Assembly: GCA_021774795.1 (NCBI GenBank)
Contig: JAJFIR010000042.1
Span: 1 to 64,000, forward strand
DNA length: 64,000 nt
Source of the DNA: Emcibacteraceae bacterium
GTDB taxonomy: Bacteria > Pseudomonadota > Alphaproteobacteria > Sphingomonadales > Emcibacteraceae
Reading direction: 5' to 3'
The notes beneath the pieces were generated by a model. It was not told where the DNA came from, ran no database searches, and saw only the letters and a program-made list of their open reading frames with translations. Positions 36,332 to 46,847 of the stretch are shown here, in pieces. Positions within the stretch are counted from its first letter, which is position 1, and each line of letters opens with the position of its first letter. The position numbers were made by a program, and so were the translations under genes.

Positions 36332-37375
36332 ATGGGTGTTTTATCATATGCAGGCGGACTAGGTCTGATTACAATGACCGTATATATTATGGTTGTGGGG
36401 CGAGATCTTATTGTACCCTTTCTTATCAGTGTCGTCATTTGGTATTTGATCAACACTTTAGCCGATTATTATAAAAAAATTTCAATTCGCAGTTATTCCC
36501 TGCCTAAATCATTGTGCTTTGTTGCCGCACTGCTCACTATGATAATAGTCTTATCATTACTCGTAGATATGATTGGTAATAATATCGCTGACGTCAAGGC
36601 TGCGGCTCCGCTCTACCAGGAAAATTTGTTAAAACTATCTGACCGGATTTATAATCTGCTTGGCATTGAAAACCAGCCCAATCTTACACAGCTTATTGGT
36701 CAAATCGACATACGGCCCTTTATAAGCAACATAGCTGGCACAATGGCCAGTATTGCAGGAAACTCGGGGTTAATTTTAATATACGTACTATTTATATTCT
36801 TAGAACAAGCGAGCTTCAATACTAAGTTAAAGGCCTTACTTAATGGTTCGAAACTTACTGGCACAGTAGAAGAAATAATTACAACGATTTCACATAAAAT
36901 TGAAACCTACGTCGCAATTAAAACTTTTGTCAGTATACTAACCGGCACAGCTTGTTACATTGTACTTATTTTAAATGATGTAGATTATGCAAGCTTCTGG
37001 GCATTTATTATTTTCTTGTTAAATTACATTCCAACAGTTGGATCAATGCTTGCTGTGCTATTTCCTGCTTTACTAAGTTTGGTTCAATTTCCAACATTTA
37101 CACCTTTTTTAATAATCATCTCAAGTTTGGGATTCATTCAAGTTCTTATCGGCAATATTCTGGAACCGCGATTAATGGGAAATTCGCTTAATCTAAGTCC
37201 TCTGGTTGTTATGCTATCGCTCGCATTATGGGGAAGTATTTGGGGTATCGCCGGAATGTTCTTAAGTGTACCTTTTACGGTCATATTGATGATAATATTT
37301 TCAGAATTCCCCAAAACAAAACCGATCGCGATAATATTATCGCACAATGGTAAAATAGGTAAAAGCCAGCCCTGA
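36332..37375 (+). CDS. AI-2E family (PerM/YdiK-type) membrane protein
   Basis: 347 residues with about eight membrane segments: a hydrophobic pair at the N-terminus, a long middle loop with LYNLLG-like helices, and a C-terminal set containing FLLNYIPTVGSMLAVLFPALLSL and LEPRLMGNSLNLSPLVVMLSLALWG, which are characteristic of the family. Substrates vary (AI-2, Na+/H+ exchange, unknown). AGGGGC precedes the ATG. Divergent from the lemA run and convergent with the ArsR gene across a palindrome-bearing gap. Confidence 0.9.
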   Translation: MGVLSYAGGLGLITMTVYIMVVGRDLIVPFLISVVIWYLINTLADYYKKISIRSYSLPKSLCFVAALLTMIIVLSLLVDMIGNNIADVKAAAPLYQENLLKLSDRIYNLLGIENQPNLTQLIGQIDIRPFISNIAGTMASIAGNSGLILIYVLFIFLEQASFNTKLKALLNGSKLTGTVEEIITTISHKIETYVAIKTFVSILTGTACYIVLILNDVDYASFWAFIIFLLNYIPTVGSMLAVLFPALLSLVQFPTFTPFLIIISSLGFIQVLIGNILEPRLMGNSLNLSPLVVMLSLALWGSIWGIAGMFLSVPFTVILMIIFSEFPKTKPIAIILSHNGKIGKSQP

Positions 37376-37378
37376 TAA

Positions 37379-37432
37379 ATACACTTTATATTCGAACATT
37401 CGTATATATTAATATTCTAATATAAAGTGTAT
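37379..37432. repeat. 14-bp perfect inverted repeat between converging genes
   Basis: ATACACTTTATATT (37379-37392) is repeated inverted as AATATAAAGTGTAT (37419-37432) with a 26-base loop. The loop begins CGAACATTCG, giving a second imperfect palindrome TATATTCGAACATTCGTATA. There is no T-tail, so it may be an operator or mRNA-end structure rather than a classical terminator. Confidence 0.6.
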
Positions 37433-37437
37433 CGCCG

Positions 37438-37746
37438 TTAATTTCTTAAACCATCATCTTCATAAAACATTTTACAGATAACCTTAATCAGTTCTTTTAC
37501 ACGATCATCACTTACCGAATAAAATATTTGCTGACGGGCACGACGATGTGAAACGATTCCCTCGCTTCGCATCCTACTTAAATGTTGTGATAAAGCAGAC
37601 TGAGAAATATTCAAACCCTTCTCAAGATCTCCTACACATGTCTCACCTTCCATAAGACTTCCAAGGATAATCAACCTATTCGGATTAGCTAATGTTTTTA
37701 GTATTTTTGCTGCGTTATCAGCTACTTGAACCAACTCTTTTTTCAT
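37438..37746 (-). CDS. ArsR/SmtB-family transcription regulator
   Basis: 102-residue winged-helix repressor: RLIILGSLMEGETCVGDLEKGLNISQSALSQHLSRMRSEG is the recognition-helix region of the family (SQSALSQHL). It has two cysteines only, C37 and C91, so a thiol or metal signal is possible, but the classical CVCDL arsenic motif reads TCVGDL and the BigR/HlyU cysteine positions are not matched. The 381 bases upstream contain no gene, so it is an orphan regulator; a palindrome lies just past its 3' end. Effector unknown. Confidence 0.88.
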   Translation of the reverse strand: MKKELVQVADNAAKILKTLANPNRLIILGSLMEGETCVGDLEKGLNISQSALSQHLSRMRSEGIVSHRRARQQIFYSVSDDRVKELIKVICKMFYEDDGLRN

Positions 37747-38128
37747 GATCTGGAATCCATATTATGTTCCACCGCTGAAATACCCAATAAATTTTAATAT
37801 TACATACCCCATCGCAATTCATTAAAAATGACTTGATATTTTTACCAAAATGCTATTCTAAACCAGTTATATTCAATTAAAAATCAAATATAATTCAATA
37901 ATTTAGAACTGAGCCATTAATTTGAATCACAAGATAATATCATCAAGCAAGTTCCTGAATATCCAGACAGTAACGTAATGATATTTAGAAAATCATTCCT
38001 TACCGTAACTACATCAAATTCATGATACTCAATCTAATGTAGTGTTTCTAATATATTCCATTCTATAATCCAAGCCTTTTTTGAAAAATATGGTGGAATG
38101 CAACTTTGACTAGATAACGTACGATAAT
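37747..38128. other. Gene-free AT-rich region
   Basis: About 380 bases between the ArsR gene and the end of the leucine operon. No open frame with a ribosome-binding site, tRNA or strong hairpin is visible. TTCCACC near the left end and GGTGGAA near the right end form a 7-base inverted pair, too short to call a mobile-element remnant. It should contain the arsR promoter. Confidence 0.6.
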
Positions 38129-39298
38129 CTAACGCGTTTCATTAAAGAGTTCTCGACCGATGAGCATTCGTCTAATTTCACTGGTACCGGCACCAATTTC
38201 ATATAACTTGGCGTCCCGAAGTAGGCGACCCGTAGAAAATTCATTGATATATCCGTTGCCGCCAAGACATTGAATCGCCTGTAATGCCATTTGCGTCGCT
38301 TTTTCCGCTGCATATAATATACATCCCGCGGAATCCTTACGCGTCGTTTCACCGCGGTCGCAGGCCGCAGCCACCGCATATACATAACTGCGGCAAGCAT
38401 TAAGCTCCGTATACATATCCGCCACTTTTCCCTGAATAAATTGAAACTCCCCGATCGGCGTATCAAATTGCTTTCTATCGTGTATATAGGGAAGAACAAC
38501 ATCCAAGCAAGCTTGCATTATACCAAGTGGTCCGCCTGACAAAACGACGCGCTCATAATCCAATCCAGACATTAAAACCCGCACGCCACCGCCTTCAATA
38601 CCGAGGACACTTTCTGCTGGAACCTGACAATCATCGAATACAAGTTCGCAGGTATTCGATCCTCGCATACCAAGTTTATCGAGTTTTTGCGCCGTTGAAA
38701 ATCCCTCAAAATCTTTTTCAATTATAAAAGCCGTAATACCTTTTGAGCCAACACTCAAATCAGTCTTGGCATAAACAACCAATATATCGGCGTCCGGCCC
38801 GTTGGTAATCCACATTTTTGTCCCGTTAAGAATATATTTGTTTCCACTTTTTTCCGCCTTCAGTTTCATGCTGACAACATCGGAACCAGAACCAGCTTCG
38901 CTCATCGCCAGAGCGCCTACATGTTCTCCAGAAATCAGTTTTGGCAGATATTTTATTTTTTGTTGATCGTTGCCGTTTCGGTTAATTTGGTTCACACATA
39001 AATTTGAATGCGCCCCGTAACTTAATCCGACGCTCGCAGACGCTCTCGAAATTTCCTCAACGGCTATTGTATGCGCCAGGTAACCCATTTCGGCACCACC
39101 AAACTGCTCCGATACAGTCATTCCCAGCAGCCCAAGTTCACCAAACTTTTCCCATAGATCAGATGGAAATTCATTTTCATAATCAATTTTTTCTGCGCGT
39201 GGTGCTATTTCGCTGTTCGAAAACTTCCGTACCATATCACGCAACATATTTACATCATCACCGTGATTAAAATTTAATGTAGGATAAGAAACCATCAT
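38129..39298 (-). CDS. liuA: Isovaleryl-CoA dehydrogenase
   Basis: FAD-dependent oxidation of isovaleryl-CoA to 3-methylcrotonyl-CoA in leucine degradation; 389 residues. [19 protein letters not shown] carries the catalytic Glu in the position typical of isovaleryl-CoA dehydrogenases, and [13 protein letters not shown] and [11 protein letters not shown] are acyl-CoA-dehydrogenase signatures. The ATG at 39298 overlaps the HMG-CoA lyase stop as ATGA with AAAGGTG upstream, better than the in-frame GTG at 39304. It is the last gene of the operon, whereas in many liu operons it is the first. Confidence 0.94.
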   Translation of the reverse strand: MMVSYPTLNFNHGDDVNMLRDMVRKFSNSEIAPRAEKIDYENEFPSDLWEKFGELGLLGMTVSEQFGGAEMGYLAHTIAVEEISRASASVGLSYGAHSNLCVNQINRNGNDQQKIKYLPKLISGEHVGALAMSEAGSGSDVVSMKLKAEKSGNKYILNGTKMWITNGPDADILVVYAKTDLSVGSKGITAFIIEKDFEGFSTAQKLDKLGMRGSNTCELVFDDCQVPAESVLGIEGGGVRVLMSGLDYERVVLSGGPLGIMQACLDVVLPYIHDRKQFDTPIGEFQFIQGKVADMYTELNACRSYVYAVAAACDRGETTRKDSAGCILYAAEKATQMALQAIQCLGGNGYINEFSTGRLLRDAKLYEIGAGTSEIRRMLIGRELFNETR

Positions 39299-40185
39299 GA
39301 ACACCTTTTCGTAAGAGAGATTTTTGAATTGGGCACACGCCCTAGCTTATTTGATATAAACCAAGCCGTATCAATAATTTTATCAAGATCAATGCCCGTG
39401 TTAAGCCCTAGTCCGTTAAGCAAATATAAAACATCTTCCGTAGCGACATTCCCACTGGCCCCTTTCGCATAGGGGCAGCCACCAAGCGCCGCGACCGAGC
39501 TATCAATAGTCCGAATACCCAGTTCTAAACCAGTCAATATATTTGCGATCGCCTGCCCGTAAGTATCGTGACAATGAAGGGCAAAATTCTCAATAGGGAA
39601 TGAATTTCTGATAAGTAAGAGAAGGTCCTTGATTTCCTTTGACGTCGCTTGACCCGTCGTATCCCCAAGCGATATCTCATAACAACCCATGTCTAAAAGT
39701 AGCTTGCTAACCTTCATCACCTGTTTCGGATCAACAGCTCCTTCATACGGGCAGTGAGTGACACACGAAACATACCCCCGCACCGCAATATTATTTTCCT
39801 TCGCCATTGCCATTAATGGCCTAAAACGCTCTATGCTTTCCGATATTGAACAATTAATGTTTTTTTTGCTGAAAGATTCCGATGCTGCTGCAAAGACGGC
39901 CACCTCCCGTACATCTGCACCAATTGCCGCGTAGAAGCCTTTTAAGTTGGGCGTAAGTGCTGAGTAAGTTACAGAATTTGACCGTTTTATTGCCCTCATG
40001 ACATCTAGATTATCAGCCAACTGTGGCACCCATTTCGGCGATACGAAGCTAGTCGCTTCAATTTTTTTTAGCCCTGTTTCTGATAACTTATTGATTAGTT
40101 CAATTTTTATATCTGTATCCACAAAATCTTTTTCATTTTGAAGTCCGTCTCGTGGGCTAACTTCATAAAGTAATACGTCAATCAT
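39295..40185 (-). CDS. liuE: Hydroxymethylglutaryl-CoA lyase
   Basis: Cleaves HMG-CoA to acetoacetate and acetyl-CoA, the last step of leucine breakdown; 296 residues, usual size. Seen are [11 protein letters not shown] (metal Asp and catalytic Arg), the [12 protein letters not shown] metal-binding His pair and the signature [12 protein letters not shown] with the active-site Cys. Its start overlaps the mccA stop by 8 bases and its stop overlaps the liuA start, so translation is coupled along the operon. Confidence 0.95.
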   Translation of the reverse strand: MIDVLLYEVSPRDGLQNEKDFVDTDIKIELINKLSETGLKKIEATSFVSPKWVPQLADNLDVMRAIKRSNSVTYSALTPNLKGFYAAIGADVREVAVFAAASESFSKKNINCSISESIERFRPLMAMAKENNIAVRGYVSCVTHCPYEGAVDPKQVMKVSKLLLDMGCYEISLGDTTGQATSKEIKDLLLLIRNSFPIENFALHCHDTYGQAIANILTGLELGIRTIDSSVAALGGCPYAKGASGNVATEDVLYLLNGLGLNTGIDLDKIIDTAWFISNKLGRVPNSKISLTKRCS

Positions 40186-42169
40186 CTGCCGACCTTCTCA
40201 TGACTCTTGCCAATGATTGCCCCTCACCGATCTGCATTCCTTCTTGCAGAGCATGTAATATGATCTGACCGGAAACAGAGGCTTTTATCGTATGCTCCAT
40301 TTTCATTGCTTCCAAAACGAAGAGTGCTTGACCTTCCTCTATTTCCTCGTCGTCCTTAACGAAAATCTTCGCAAGTTTACCCGGCATCGGTGTTAAAATG
40401 TTGCCATCTTGACTTTCCATCTCTTCCTTATCGGAACCGGGAATAAAATGATGCAAGTAAGATACTTGTCCTTCATAAAACACTGTAAAGTCTTCTTTGT
40501 TTCTGATGACTGAACCTGTAATTTTCTTCCCATCCAACAAGATACTAAGCTTGTGAGCATCCTGTTTTAAAAGTTTCAATTTATAATTCCGGCCACCGAT
40601 ACTAACGGAAAAACCATCATCCATATAAGTTACATCAACGTCATAGGGCGTATCGTTTTCGATGAAAGTCAATTTGACATTGAGGTTAAGATTGAGCAGC
40701 CAACCGTCCGACCAATCCCAAACATCACTACCAGATTTATGTGGCATTAACTCGCAAAGTGCTGCCAGAGCCAACACTGTTGGTGAAACACCTTCTTTTG
40801 ATGGGATTAGTGTAGAGCTATATTTCTCGATAAAACCTGTATCAAAATCAGCCACGCTAAATGCATCATGATCAAAAATATTATAGAGAAACTCCAAATT
40901 AGTTTTAATACCGGCAATCGTTGTACTTTTTAAAACTCTTCGCATATGTCGAAGGGCTTCGCCGCGATTATGCCCCCAGACTATTAATTTCGCGATCATC
41001 GGATCATAAAAGACACTAACCTCGTCACCTTGGTCAATACCGCTATCTAATCGAAGCCAGTTATCCTGTATTGGCACAGAAAAATGATGCAGTGTCCCCG
41101 TTTGTGGCAGAAAATCTTTATAGGGGTCTTCCGCGTATAATCTGACCTCAAATGCGTGACCATTGAGTTTAATATCCCTCTGGCCGAGCGGAAGTCTTTC
41201 ACCTGCTGCGATGCGCAATTGCCATTCCACAAGATCAATCCCGGTAATGAGTTCCGTCACAGGGTGTTCGACCTGTAGACGTGTATTCATTTCCATGAAG
41301 TAAAATGGCGCATCCTTTAGACCATTTTCCACATCAACGATGAACTCAATAGTACCCGCTCCCTTGTATTTAATGGCTTTAGCCGCTTGAATAGCAGTTT
41401 CACCCAACTCATACCGCATATCTTCGCTTAGATCCGGCGCAGGGGCTTCTTCCACTACTTTTTGATGGCGCCGCTGTAGTGAACAATCGCGTTCATGTAA
41501 ATAAACGACGTTACCCACCATGTCGGCAAATATTTGTACCTCGATATGTCGGGAATTTCTTATATATTTTTCAAGCAAAACACGATCATTTCCAAATGAC
41601 GATAGTGCCTCGCGTTTTGCGCTTTCTAAAGCAGGCGAAAACTTATCCCTGGTTTCAACCAGCCTCATCCCCTTGCCGCCACCGCCAGCAACCGCTTTAA
41701 TTAAAACAGGAAAACCTATTTCTCCGGCTTGTTGTTCCAGATACTGAGCTGATTGGTTTTCGCCATCATATCCGGGAATTGTCGGAATGCCGGCTTGCTT
41801 CATTGCAATTTTCGCTTCGTCTTTTAACCCCATAATATGGATGGATTCGGCTGCCGGTCCGATAAAACGAATATCAACCTCTTCACATTTACGGGCAAAT
41901 TCTTCGTTTTCCGATAAAAATCCATAGCCCGGATGAATGGCTTCAGCACCGGACGTTCGCGCAACCTCGACTATTCTATCCATGCTTAGGTAGCTGTCGC
42001 TGGCTTCTGGACCCCCTATTTCATAAGCTTCGTCAGCAAGTCTTACATGACGTGCTGCCGCATCCGCTGATGAATATACTGCAACAGTTTTAATACCCTT
42101 CTTTTGGGCCGTACCCATAATTCGACAGGCAATCTCACCTCGGTTGGCAATTAGAATTTTCTCAAACAT
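40178..42169 (-). CDS. liuD: Methylcrotonyl-CoA carboxylase alpha (biotin) subunit
   Basis: 663 residues: biotin carboxylase domain (about 1-445, with GGGGKGMRLV, the ATP-binding HIEVQIFAD and FMEMNTRLQVEHPVTE), a BT linker domain and a C-terminal biotin carrier with the biotinyl Lys in LEAMKMEH. With the LiuB subunit it carboxylates 3-methylcrotonyl-CoA to 3-methylglutaconyl-CoA. The operon context separates it from propionyl-CoA and geranyl-CoA carboxylases. Its start overlaps the liuC stop by 8 bases. Confidence 0.95.
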   Translation of the reverse strand: MFEKILIANRGEIACRIMGTAQKKGIKTVAVYSSADAAARHVRLADEAYEIGGPEASDSYLSMDRIVEVARTSGAEAIHPGYGFLSENEEFARKCEEVDIRFIGPAAESIHIMGLKDEAKIAMKQAGIPTIPGYDGENQSAQYLEQQAGEIGFPVLIKAVAGGGGKGMRLVETRDKFSPALESAKREALSSFGNDRVLLEKYIRNSRHIEVQIFADMVGNVVYLHERDCSLQRRHQKVVEEAPAPDLSEDMRYELGETAIQAAKAIKYKGAGTIEFIVDVENGLKDAPFYFMEMNTRLQVEHPVTELITGIDLVEWQLRIAAGERLPLGQRDIKLNGHAFEVRLYAEDPYKDFLPQTGTLHHFSVPIQDNWLRLDSGIDQGDEVSVFYDPMIAKLIVWGHNRGEALRHMRRVLKSTTIAGIKTNLEFLYNIFDHDAFSVADFDTGFIEKYSSTLIPSKEGVSPTVLALAALCELMPHKSGSDVWDWSDGWLLNLNLNVKLTFIENDTPYDVDVTYMDDGFSVSIGGRNYKLKLLKQDAHKLSILLDGKKITGSVIRNKEDFTVFYEGQVSYLHHFIPGSDKEEMESQDGNILTPMPGKLAKIFVKDDEEIEEGQALFVLEAMKMEHTIKASVSGQIILHALQEGMQIGEGQSLARVMRRSADD

Positions 42170-42941
42170 CTTTTATCCAATTCGCCTTTCGCTTCTCAAA
42201 AAAAGCACTTAATCCTTCTTTCGCTTCTTTCGAAGCACGCGTTTTTGCAATCCTACCCGCACTGTCATTCCTTAAACCGACGGTAATGCGCTCCCCTGCA
42301 AAATCCAAAACGAGTTTTTTCGCGTCCTTAACGGCATCTGGCGCATTCTTTAATATATTTTTCAGAAGATCATCAAGTTTGTTGTCACCGGGTGAGGTTA
42401 TTTCATGAACCAACCCAATATTTTGCGCTTCTTTCGCGTCAAAAAACTCCCCCGTTTGAAAGTATCGCTTTGCCTGCCGCGCACCAATCGATTCAATCAC
42501 AAATGGTGCTATCGTAGCGGGAATTAGGCCGAGTTTTACTTCGGATAAAGCAAATTTGGTTTCAGGCTCCGCTATAACAACATCAACACAAGAAATAAGA
42601 CCAAGACCGCCACCCATAACCGCCCCGTGAACGTTGGCTATTGTTAATTGTCTTAAGTTATATAAAGCGTTTAACATATCGCTCAATAGGTTTGCATCGG
42701 TTAAATTCTCATCGAATGAATAGTTAGCAGCACGTTTCATCCAGTCAAGATCGGCACCCGCAGAAAAACTTTTACCACCTCCCGACAAGACAACAACATG
42801 AATATCTTCACTTTGTTCCAATTCATTAAATGCCTTAGTTAGGTCAGCAATCATTTTCTCATCAAAAGCATTATGAACTTCTGGGCGGTTCAATGTTATA
42901 TTCGCAACACCATTTTGGTTTTTTTCAAACAATATCGTCAT
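42162..42941 (-). CDS. liuC: Methylglutaconyl-CoA hydratase (enoyl-CoA hydratase family)
   Basis: Crotonase-fold enzyme of 259 residues that should hydrate 3-methylglutaconyl-CoA to HMG-CoA. The oxyanion-hole segments KSFSAGADLDWMKR and GAVMGGGLGLISCVDVVIA are present, and a Glu in SEVKLGLIPATIAPF matches the catalytic region. Specificity is assigned from position between the two carboxylase subunits. The ATG is 2 bases after the liuB stop. Confidence 0.92.
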   Translation of the reverse strand: MTILFEKNQNGVANITLNRPEVHNAFDEKMIADLTKAFNELEQSEDIHVVVLSGGGKSFSAGADLDWMKRAANYSFDENLTDANLLSDMLNALYNLRQLTIANVHGAVMGGGLGLISCVDVVIAEPETKFALSEVKLGLIPATIAPFVIESIGARQAKRYFQTGEFFDAKEAQNIGLVHEITSPGDNKLDDLLKNILKNAPDAVKDAKKLVLDFAGERITVGLRNDSAGRIAKTRASKEAKEGLSAFFEKRKANWIKDV

Positions 42942-42943
42942 GA

Positions 42944-44551
42944 TTACATCCTAAATATGCCAAACTTAGTATCATTAATAGCCGCATTAAGGCTTGCAGA
43001 TAAACCTAATCCCAGGACGCGCCGCGTATCAATAGGATCTATCACACCATCGTCCCAAAGGCGCGCGGAAGAATAATAAGGGTGGCCTTGATGTTCATAC
43101 TGTTCAATAATCGGTTTTTTGAATTCCGCTTCTTCCTTTTTTGGCCATTTCTTTCCTTGTCTTTCAATACCATCACGTTTTACCGTCGCAAGAACGCCGG
43201 CTGCTTGTTCTCCGCCCATAACCGATATACGGGCATTTGGCCACATCCATAAGAAACGAGGGTCATAAGCCCGTCCGCACATGCCGTAATTACCTGCTCC
43301 AAATGAACCTCCGATAATCACGGTGAATTTCGGCACCTCAGCACATGATACGGCTGTGACCATTTTTGCACCGTCGCGTGCAATACCACCAGTTTCATAT
43401 TTTTCGCCAACCATAAACCCCGTAATATTTTGTAAAAACACAAGCGGTATTTTGCGCGACGCACAAAGTTCGATAAAATGCGCACCTTTCAAAGCAGATT
43501 GTGAGAACAAAACCCCGTTATTAGCCACAATACCGACGGGCATTCCAAAGATATGAGCAAATCCACACACCAACGTTGTGCCGTAGCGTTTCTTGAATTC
43601 ATCAAAATCACTACCATCGACAATCCTGGCAATTACTTCGCGCACGTCAACCGATATTTTTAAATCTGAAGGGATAATTCCGTACAGTTCTGCCGCCTCA
43701 TAAATAGGATCAACAACTTCCCTCAATACCATATTATGCTTCTTTTCACGATTTAAGTTGCCAACAATTGACCGTGTAATTTCCAAGGCATGATTATCGT
43801 CGTCGGCCAAGTGATCAGCAACACCGGACACGCGCGTGTGAACATCTCCGCCCCCTAAATCTTCTGCACTAACGATTTCACCCGTCGCTGCTTTCACAAG
43901 TGGCGGACCCGCAAGGAATATTGTCCCTTGGTCCTTTACAATAACATTTTCATCGCTCATTGCCGGTACATAAGCGCCGCCAGCGGTACATGATCCCATA
44001 ACAACCGCAATTTGCGGAATTGATTTTGATGACATTTTCGCTTGGTTATAGAAAATACGCCCGAAATGATCTCTGTCCGGAAAAACATCTTCCTGATTGG
44101 GCAAATTAGCCCCACCACTGTCAACCAGATAAATACAGGGAAGATTATTATGGGTTGCTATTTCCTGCGCACGAAGATGTTTTTTTACTGTTAGCGGAAA
44201 GTATGTGCCGCCTTTAACAGTTGCGTCATTACAAACAATCACACATTCAAGCCCGGCAATGCGGCCTATCCCAGTAATAATACCGGCTGCGGGAATTTCA
44301 TCGTCATAAACTTTATAAGCTGCAAGCTGGGAAAATTCCAGAAATGCGCTTCCTTTATCGAGAACTCTTCTTATTCTCTCTCGTGGTAACAGTTTGCCCC
44401 GTTCGACATGGCGTTCGCGATATTTTTCAACTCCACCTTGCTCAATCGAGGCGATCTTTTGCTTTAAATCGGCGATAAGCGTTTCCATAGCATCTTTGCT
44501 GGCTGCATATTCCGGTGAAAGACGGTCAATATTACTTTTAAGTATGGCCAT
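42944..44551 (-). CDS. liuB: Methylcrotonyl-CoA carboxylase beta subunit
   Basis: Carboxyltransferase subunit, 535 residues, full length. N-terminal [49 protein letters not shown] and the C-terminal [27 protein letters not shown] region with GGEQAA are characteristic of methylcrotonyl-CoA carboxylase beta. It is the first gene of the five-gene liu operon; no liuR (MerR) gene is adjacent, and the short gap to the dus gene downstream of 44633 carries the promoter. Confidence 0.96.
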   Translation of the reverse strand: MAILKSNIDRLSPEYAASKDAMETLIADLKQKIASIEQGGVEKYRERHVERGKLLPRERIRRVLDKGSAFLEFSQLAAYKVYDDEIPAAGIITGIGRIAGLECVIVCNDATVKGGTYFPLTVKKHLRAQEIATHNNLPCIYLVDSGGANLPNQEDVFPDRDHFGRIFYNQAKMSSKSIPQIAVVMGSCTAGGAYVPAMSDENVIVKDQGTIFLAGPPLVKAATGEIVSAEDLGGGDVHTRVSGVADHLADDDNHALEITRSIVGNLNREKKHNMVLREVVDPIYEAAELYGIIPSDLKISVDVREVIARIVDGSDFDEFKKRYGTTLVCGFAHIFGMPVGIVANNGVLFSQSALKGAHFIELCASRKIPLVFLQNITGFMVGEKYETGGIARDGAKMVTAVSCAEVPKFTVIIGGSFGAGNYGMCGRAYDPRFLWMWPNARISVMGGEQAAGVLATVKRDGIERQGKKWPKKEEAEFKKPIIEQYEHQGHPYYSSARLWDDGVIDPIDTRRVLGLGLSASLNAAINDTKFGIFRM

Positions 44552-44632
44552 TAATTCTAACCTTGTTATTCATTAACGACAACAAGATAGCAGAAGTGAT
44601 ATCATAGATAAAATTAATAATATTTATACTAT

Positions 44633-45568
44633 CTATAGATATTTTCTATTAATAATTACTACTATTTCGTCCAGTTCCCTTAGCGTCTTTATATGCTGAA
44701 ACATAATTGCCGCTTCTGGATATTCCCTTTTTAGATATGAGAACCATTGCTTAATCCTGTTCGGTAGAAAGTTTTGTTTTTTATCATCTCTTTTATACTG
44801 ACTATAAAGGACTAACGCATCGCAAACATCTGACCAACTTGCGGGCGCATCATTATTTTTAATGACATCTGCTATGTTGGGAAGTGACAAAGCACCCCTC
44901 CCGATCATTATATCTTCGCAGCCAGATTGCTGCACGCAATCTAGTGCATCATGTTTCGACCAGATGTCACCATTTGCAATAAGTGGTATTTTCACATGTT
45001 TCTCTATTTTAGCGATCCAGTGCCAATGAGCGGGCGGTTTATAACCTTCTATCTTGGTGCGGGCATGCACTGCCAAACTGGTTGCGCCGGCTGTTTCAAT
45101 AGCCAGTGCGTTTTCAATTGCCAACGATTTATCTTCATAACCTAACCGCATTTTTACTGTCACAGGAATATGACCCGGTACAGCTTTCCTTACCGCAGAA
45201 ACAATATCATGCACAAGATCAGGTTCATTAAGAAGAATAGAACCACCTTTATGTCTATTCACGGTTTTAGCAGGACAGCCAAAATTAATATCAATACCGG
45301 GCGCACCAATGTCAGCTGCCCGAATAGCATTCTCCGCCATCCAGTTTGGATGTTGACCAAGTAGCTGAACATAAACAGGTGTCCCCGATTTTGTTAGTCC
45401 GTAATTTGCAAGTTCGGGACAATATCTAACAAAAACGGAGCGGGGCAATAATTGATCGTTGACACGAATAAATTCTGTAACTGCACGGTCATAGGAACCG
45501 CTCGCCGTTAAAATCTCACGCAATGCAAAATCAATGACACCTTCCATTGGTGCTAATATAATATTCAT
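44633..45568 (-). CDS. tRNA-dihydrouridine synthase, DusC-like
   Basis: FMN enzyme reducing uridines in the tRNA D-loop, 311 residues. It has APMEGVID at the N-terminus, the catalytic Cys in INFGCPAKTVNRHKGGSIL, VKMRLGY and NGDI...MIGRGAL in FMN-binding positions. The opening MNIILAPMEGVIDFALREIL and overall length are closest to DusC (U16) rather than DusA or DusB. It starts 9 bases after the beta-lactamase-fold gene stop, so these two are likely co-transcribed. Confidence 0.92.
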   Translation of the reverse strand: MNIILAPMEGVIDFALREILTASGSYDRAVTEFIRVNDQLLPRSVFVRYCPELANYGLTKSGTPVYVQLLGQHPNWMAENAIRAADIGAPGIDINFGCPAKTVNRHKGGSILLNEPDLVHDIVSAVRKAVPGHIPVTVKMRLGYEDKSLAIENALAIETAGATSLAVHARTKIEGYKPPAHWHWIAKIEKHVKIPLIANGDIWSKHDALDCVQQSGCEDIMIGRGALSLPNIADVIKNNDAPASWSDVCDALVLYSQYKRDDKKQNFLPNRIKQWFSYLKREYPEAAIMFQHIKTLRELDEIVVIINRKYL

Positions 45569-45577
45569 GGCAAGGTT

Positions 45578-46801
45578 TTATTCCGATGCAGGAATAGTGG
45601 TTGGTTTATCTCTAGGAATGTAGGTTTTAGCCGTTCTGATATTTCGTGGAGCTGCTTTTTTCTTAACTAACTTAACTTTTGGTTCAGGTTTATAAACTTC
45701 GGACCAGAATTCCGCATTTAAATCACTGCCCATTCGCGTTTCAGAATTAAGCAAAATAACCAATGCTAAATCTTTATCTTTTGAATATGCGACTTCCGTG
45801 CGAAAACCTGCAACAGCACCACCATGATAAACGAGATCTTCTCCGCCCATATCATAAATGCGCCAGCCGTAGCCATAATGAGCATTTTTAAGAACTGGTC
45901 GCCAATTGCGTTTACGCATTTCTTTACGCGTTCGAATACGTTTTGTTGTAACAGCGTCAATGACATTTGGTGAAAAACTTTCAGGATTTTTGCCCATTTG
46001 TGCCAACATCCATTTGGACATATCCGCGACACTTGCATTAACGCCGACAGCCGGCAGAAGAGTATAATAATTCTTCTTTACTTTTGTTTTAACCCATCCT
46101 TTACGTGTAAGAACATGTGGCTCAGCGTGGTTCGGTGTTTCAAGAAATGCTTCATAACCAAGTGATGATCTTTCCATTTGAAGGGGATCAAAAATATGGC
46201 TATGCATCAAATCTGTATAGGTGGATGAAGTTGATTTTTCTATCACCGGCTGAATAAAACTATAAAGAACATTTTGATACCCATAACATTCGCCAAGCCG
46301 ACACATAGGATCAATTTCCTTAAACATATCAATAATCTTTGGCATCGGGTAATTAGCCTCTACCAGGTTATCATATGCGTTGTGAACCAAACTCGAGCTT
46401 TGGCTCATAATATGGTTAACCGTCAGGTTTGATGAGTATTTCTTAGACTTAAATCTAAATTCCGGAATATAGCTGACAATTTTATCATTCCACCCAAATC
46501 TTTGTTCTTCAACCAATTGTGCCGCGAGGCCCGCTGCAAAAGTTTTCGATACACTTGCAAGTCGAAAAACAGTATTCTCATCCACAGGCTCATTGCTGCC
46601 AATCGCACGGACGCCAACCCCTTCCATCGCGATAACTTTACCACCACTGATAATGGCGTACGCTCCACCGGGGACCTTGTTTTCTTTTAATTTAACTTTG
46701 AATTCTTTTTTAAAATCAGCAATTGCCTCTTCTACAGACCCTGCAAAAGAGGGCGATACTAGTAAGAAAGAAAACAAAATTATTAAACGTATCAATCGCA
46801 T
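45578..46801 (-). CDS. Exported serine hydrolase of the beta-lactamase/transpeptidase fold
   Basis: 407 residues from ATG 46801; an in-frame TTG at 46813 has no better support. The Sec signal is MRLIRLIILFSFLLVSPSFA. The SxxK motif is S83-V-S-K86, a YQN occurs at the place of the YxN element, and HGGAVAGF supplies the third HxG motif. This places it with class C-like esterases and D,D-peptidases (Pfam Beta-lactamase family); true antibiotic hydrolysis cannot be read from sequence. The C-terminal 40 residues are basic and Pro/Lys-rich. Periplasmic. Confidence 0.88.
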   Translation of the reverse strand: MRLIRLIILFSFLLVSPSFAGSVEEAIADFKKEFKVKLKENKVPGGAYAIISGGKVIAMEGVGVRAIGSNEPVDENTVFRLASVSKTFAAGLAAQLVEEQRFGWNDKIVSYIPEFRFKSKKYSSNLTVNHIMSQSSSLVHNAYDNLVEANYPMPKIIDMFKEIDPMCRLGECYGYQNVLYSFIQPVIEKSTSSTYTDLMHSHIFDPLQMERSSLGYEAFLETPNHAEPHVLTRKGWVKTKVKKNYYTLLPAVGVNASVADMSKWMLAQMGKNPESFSPNVIDAVTTKRIRTRKEMRKRNWRPVLKNAHYGYGWRIYDMGGEDLVYHGGAVAGFRTEVAYSKDKDLALVILLNSETRMGSDLNAEFWSEVYKPEPKVKLVKKKAAPRNIRTAKTYIPRDKPTTIPASE

Positions 46802-46847
46802 AAATAAACCCAAAAATATTCCGTTGATTAACCTTATCTCGAAAGGG

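Noticed and set aside
37438-37746. ArsR protein as a BigR/HlyU-type persulfide sensor
   Set aside because: It has two Cys, but not at the positions of those sensors, and no sulfide-oxidation gene is adjacent.
37747-38128. Mobile-element remnant with TTCCACC/GGTGGAA ends
   Set aside because: A 7-base inverted match is expected by chance, and nothing between looks like a transposase or MITE.
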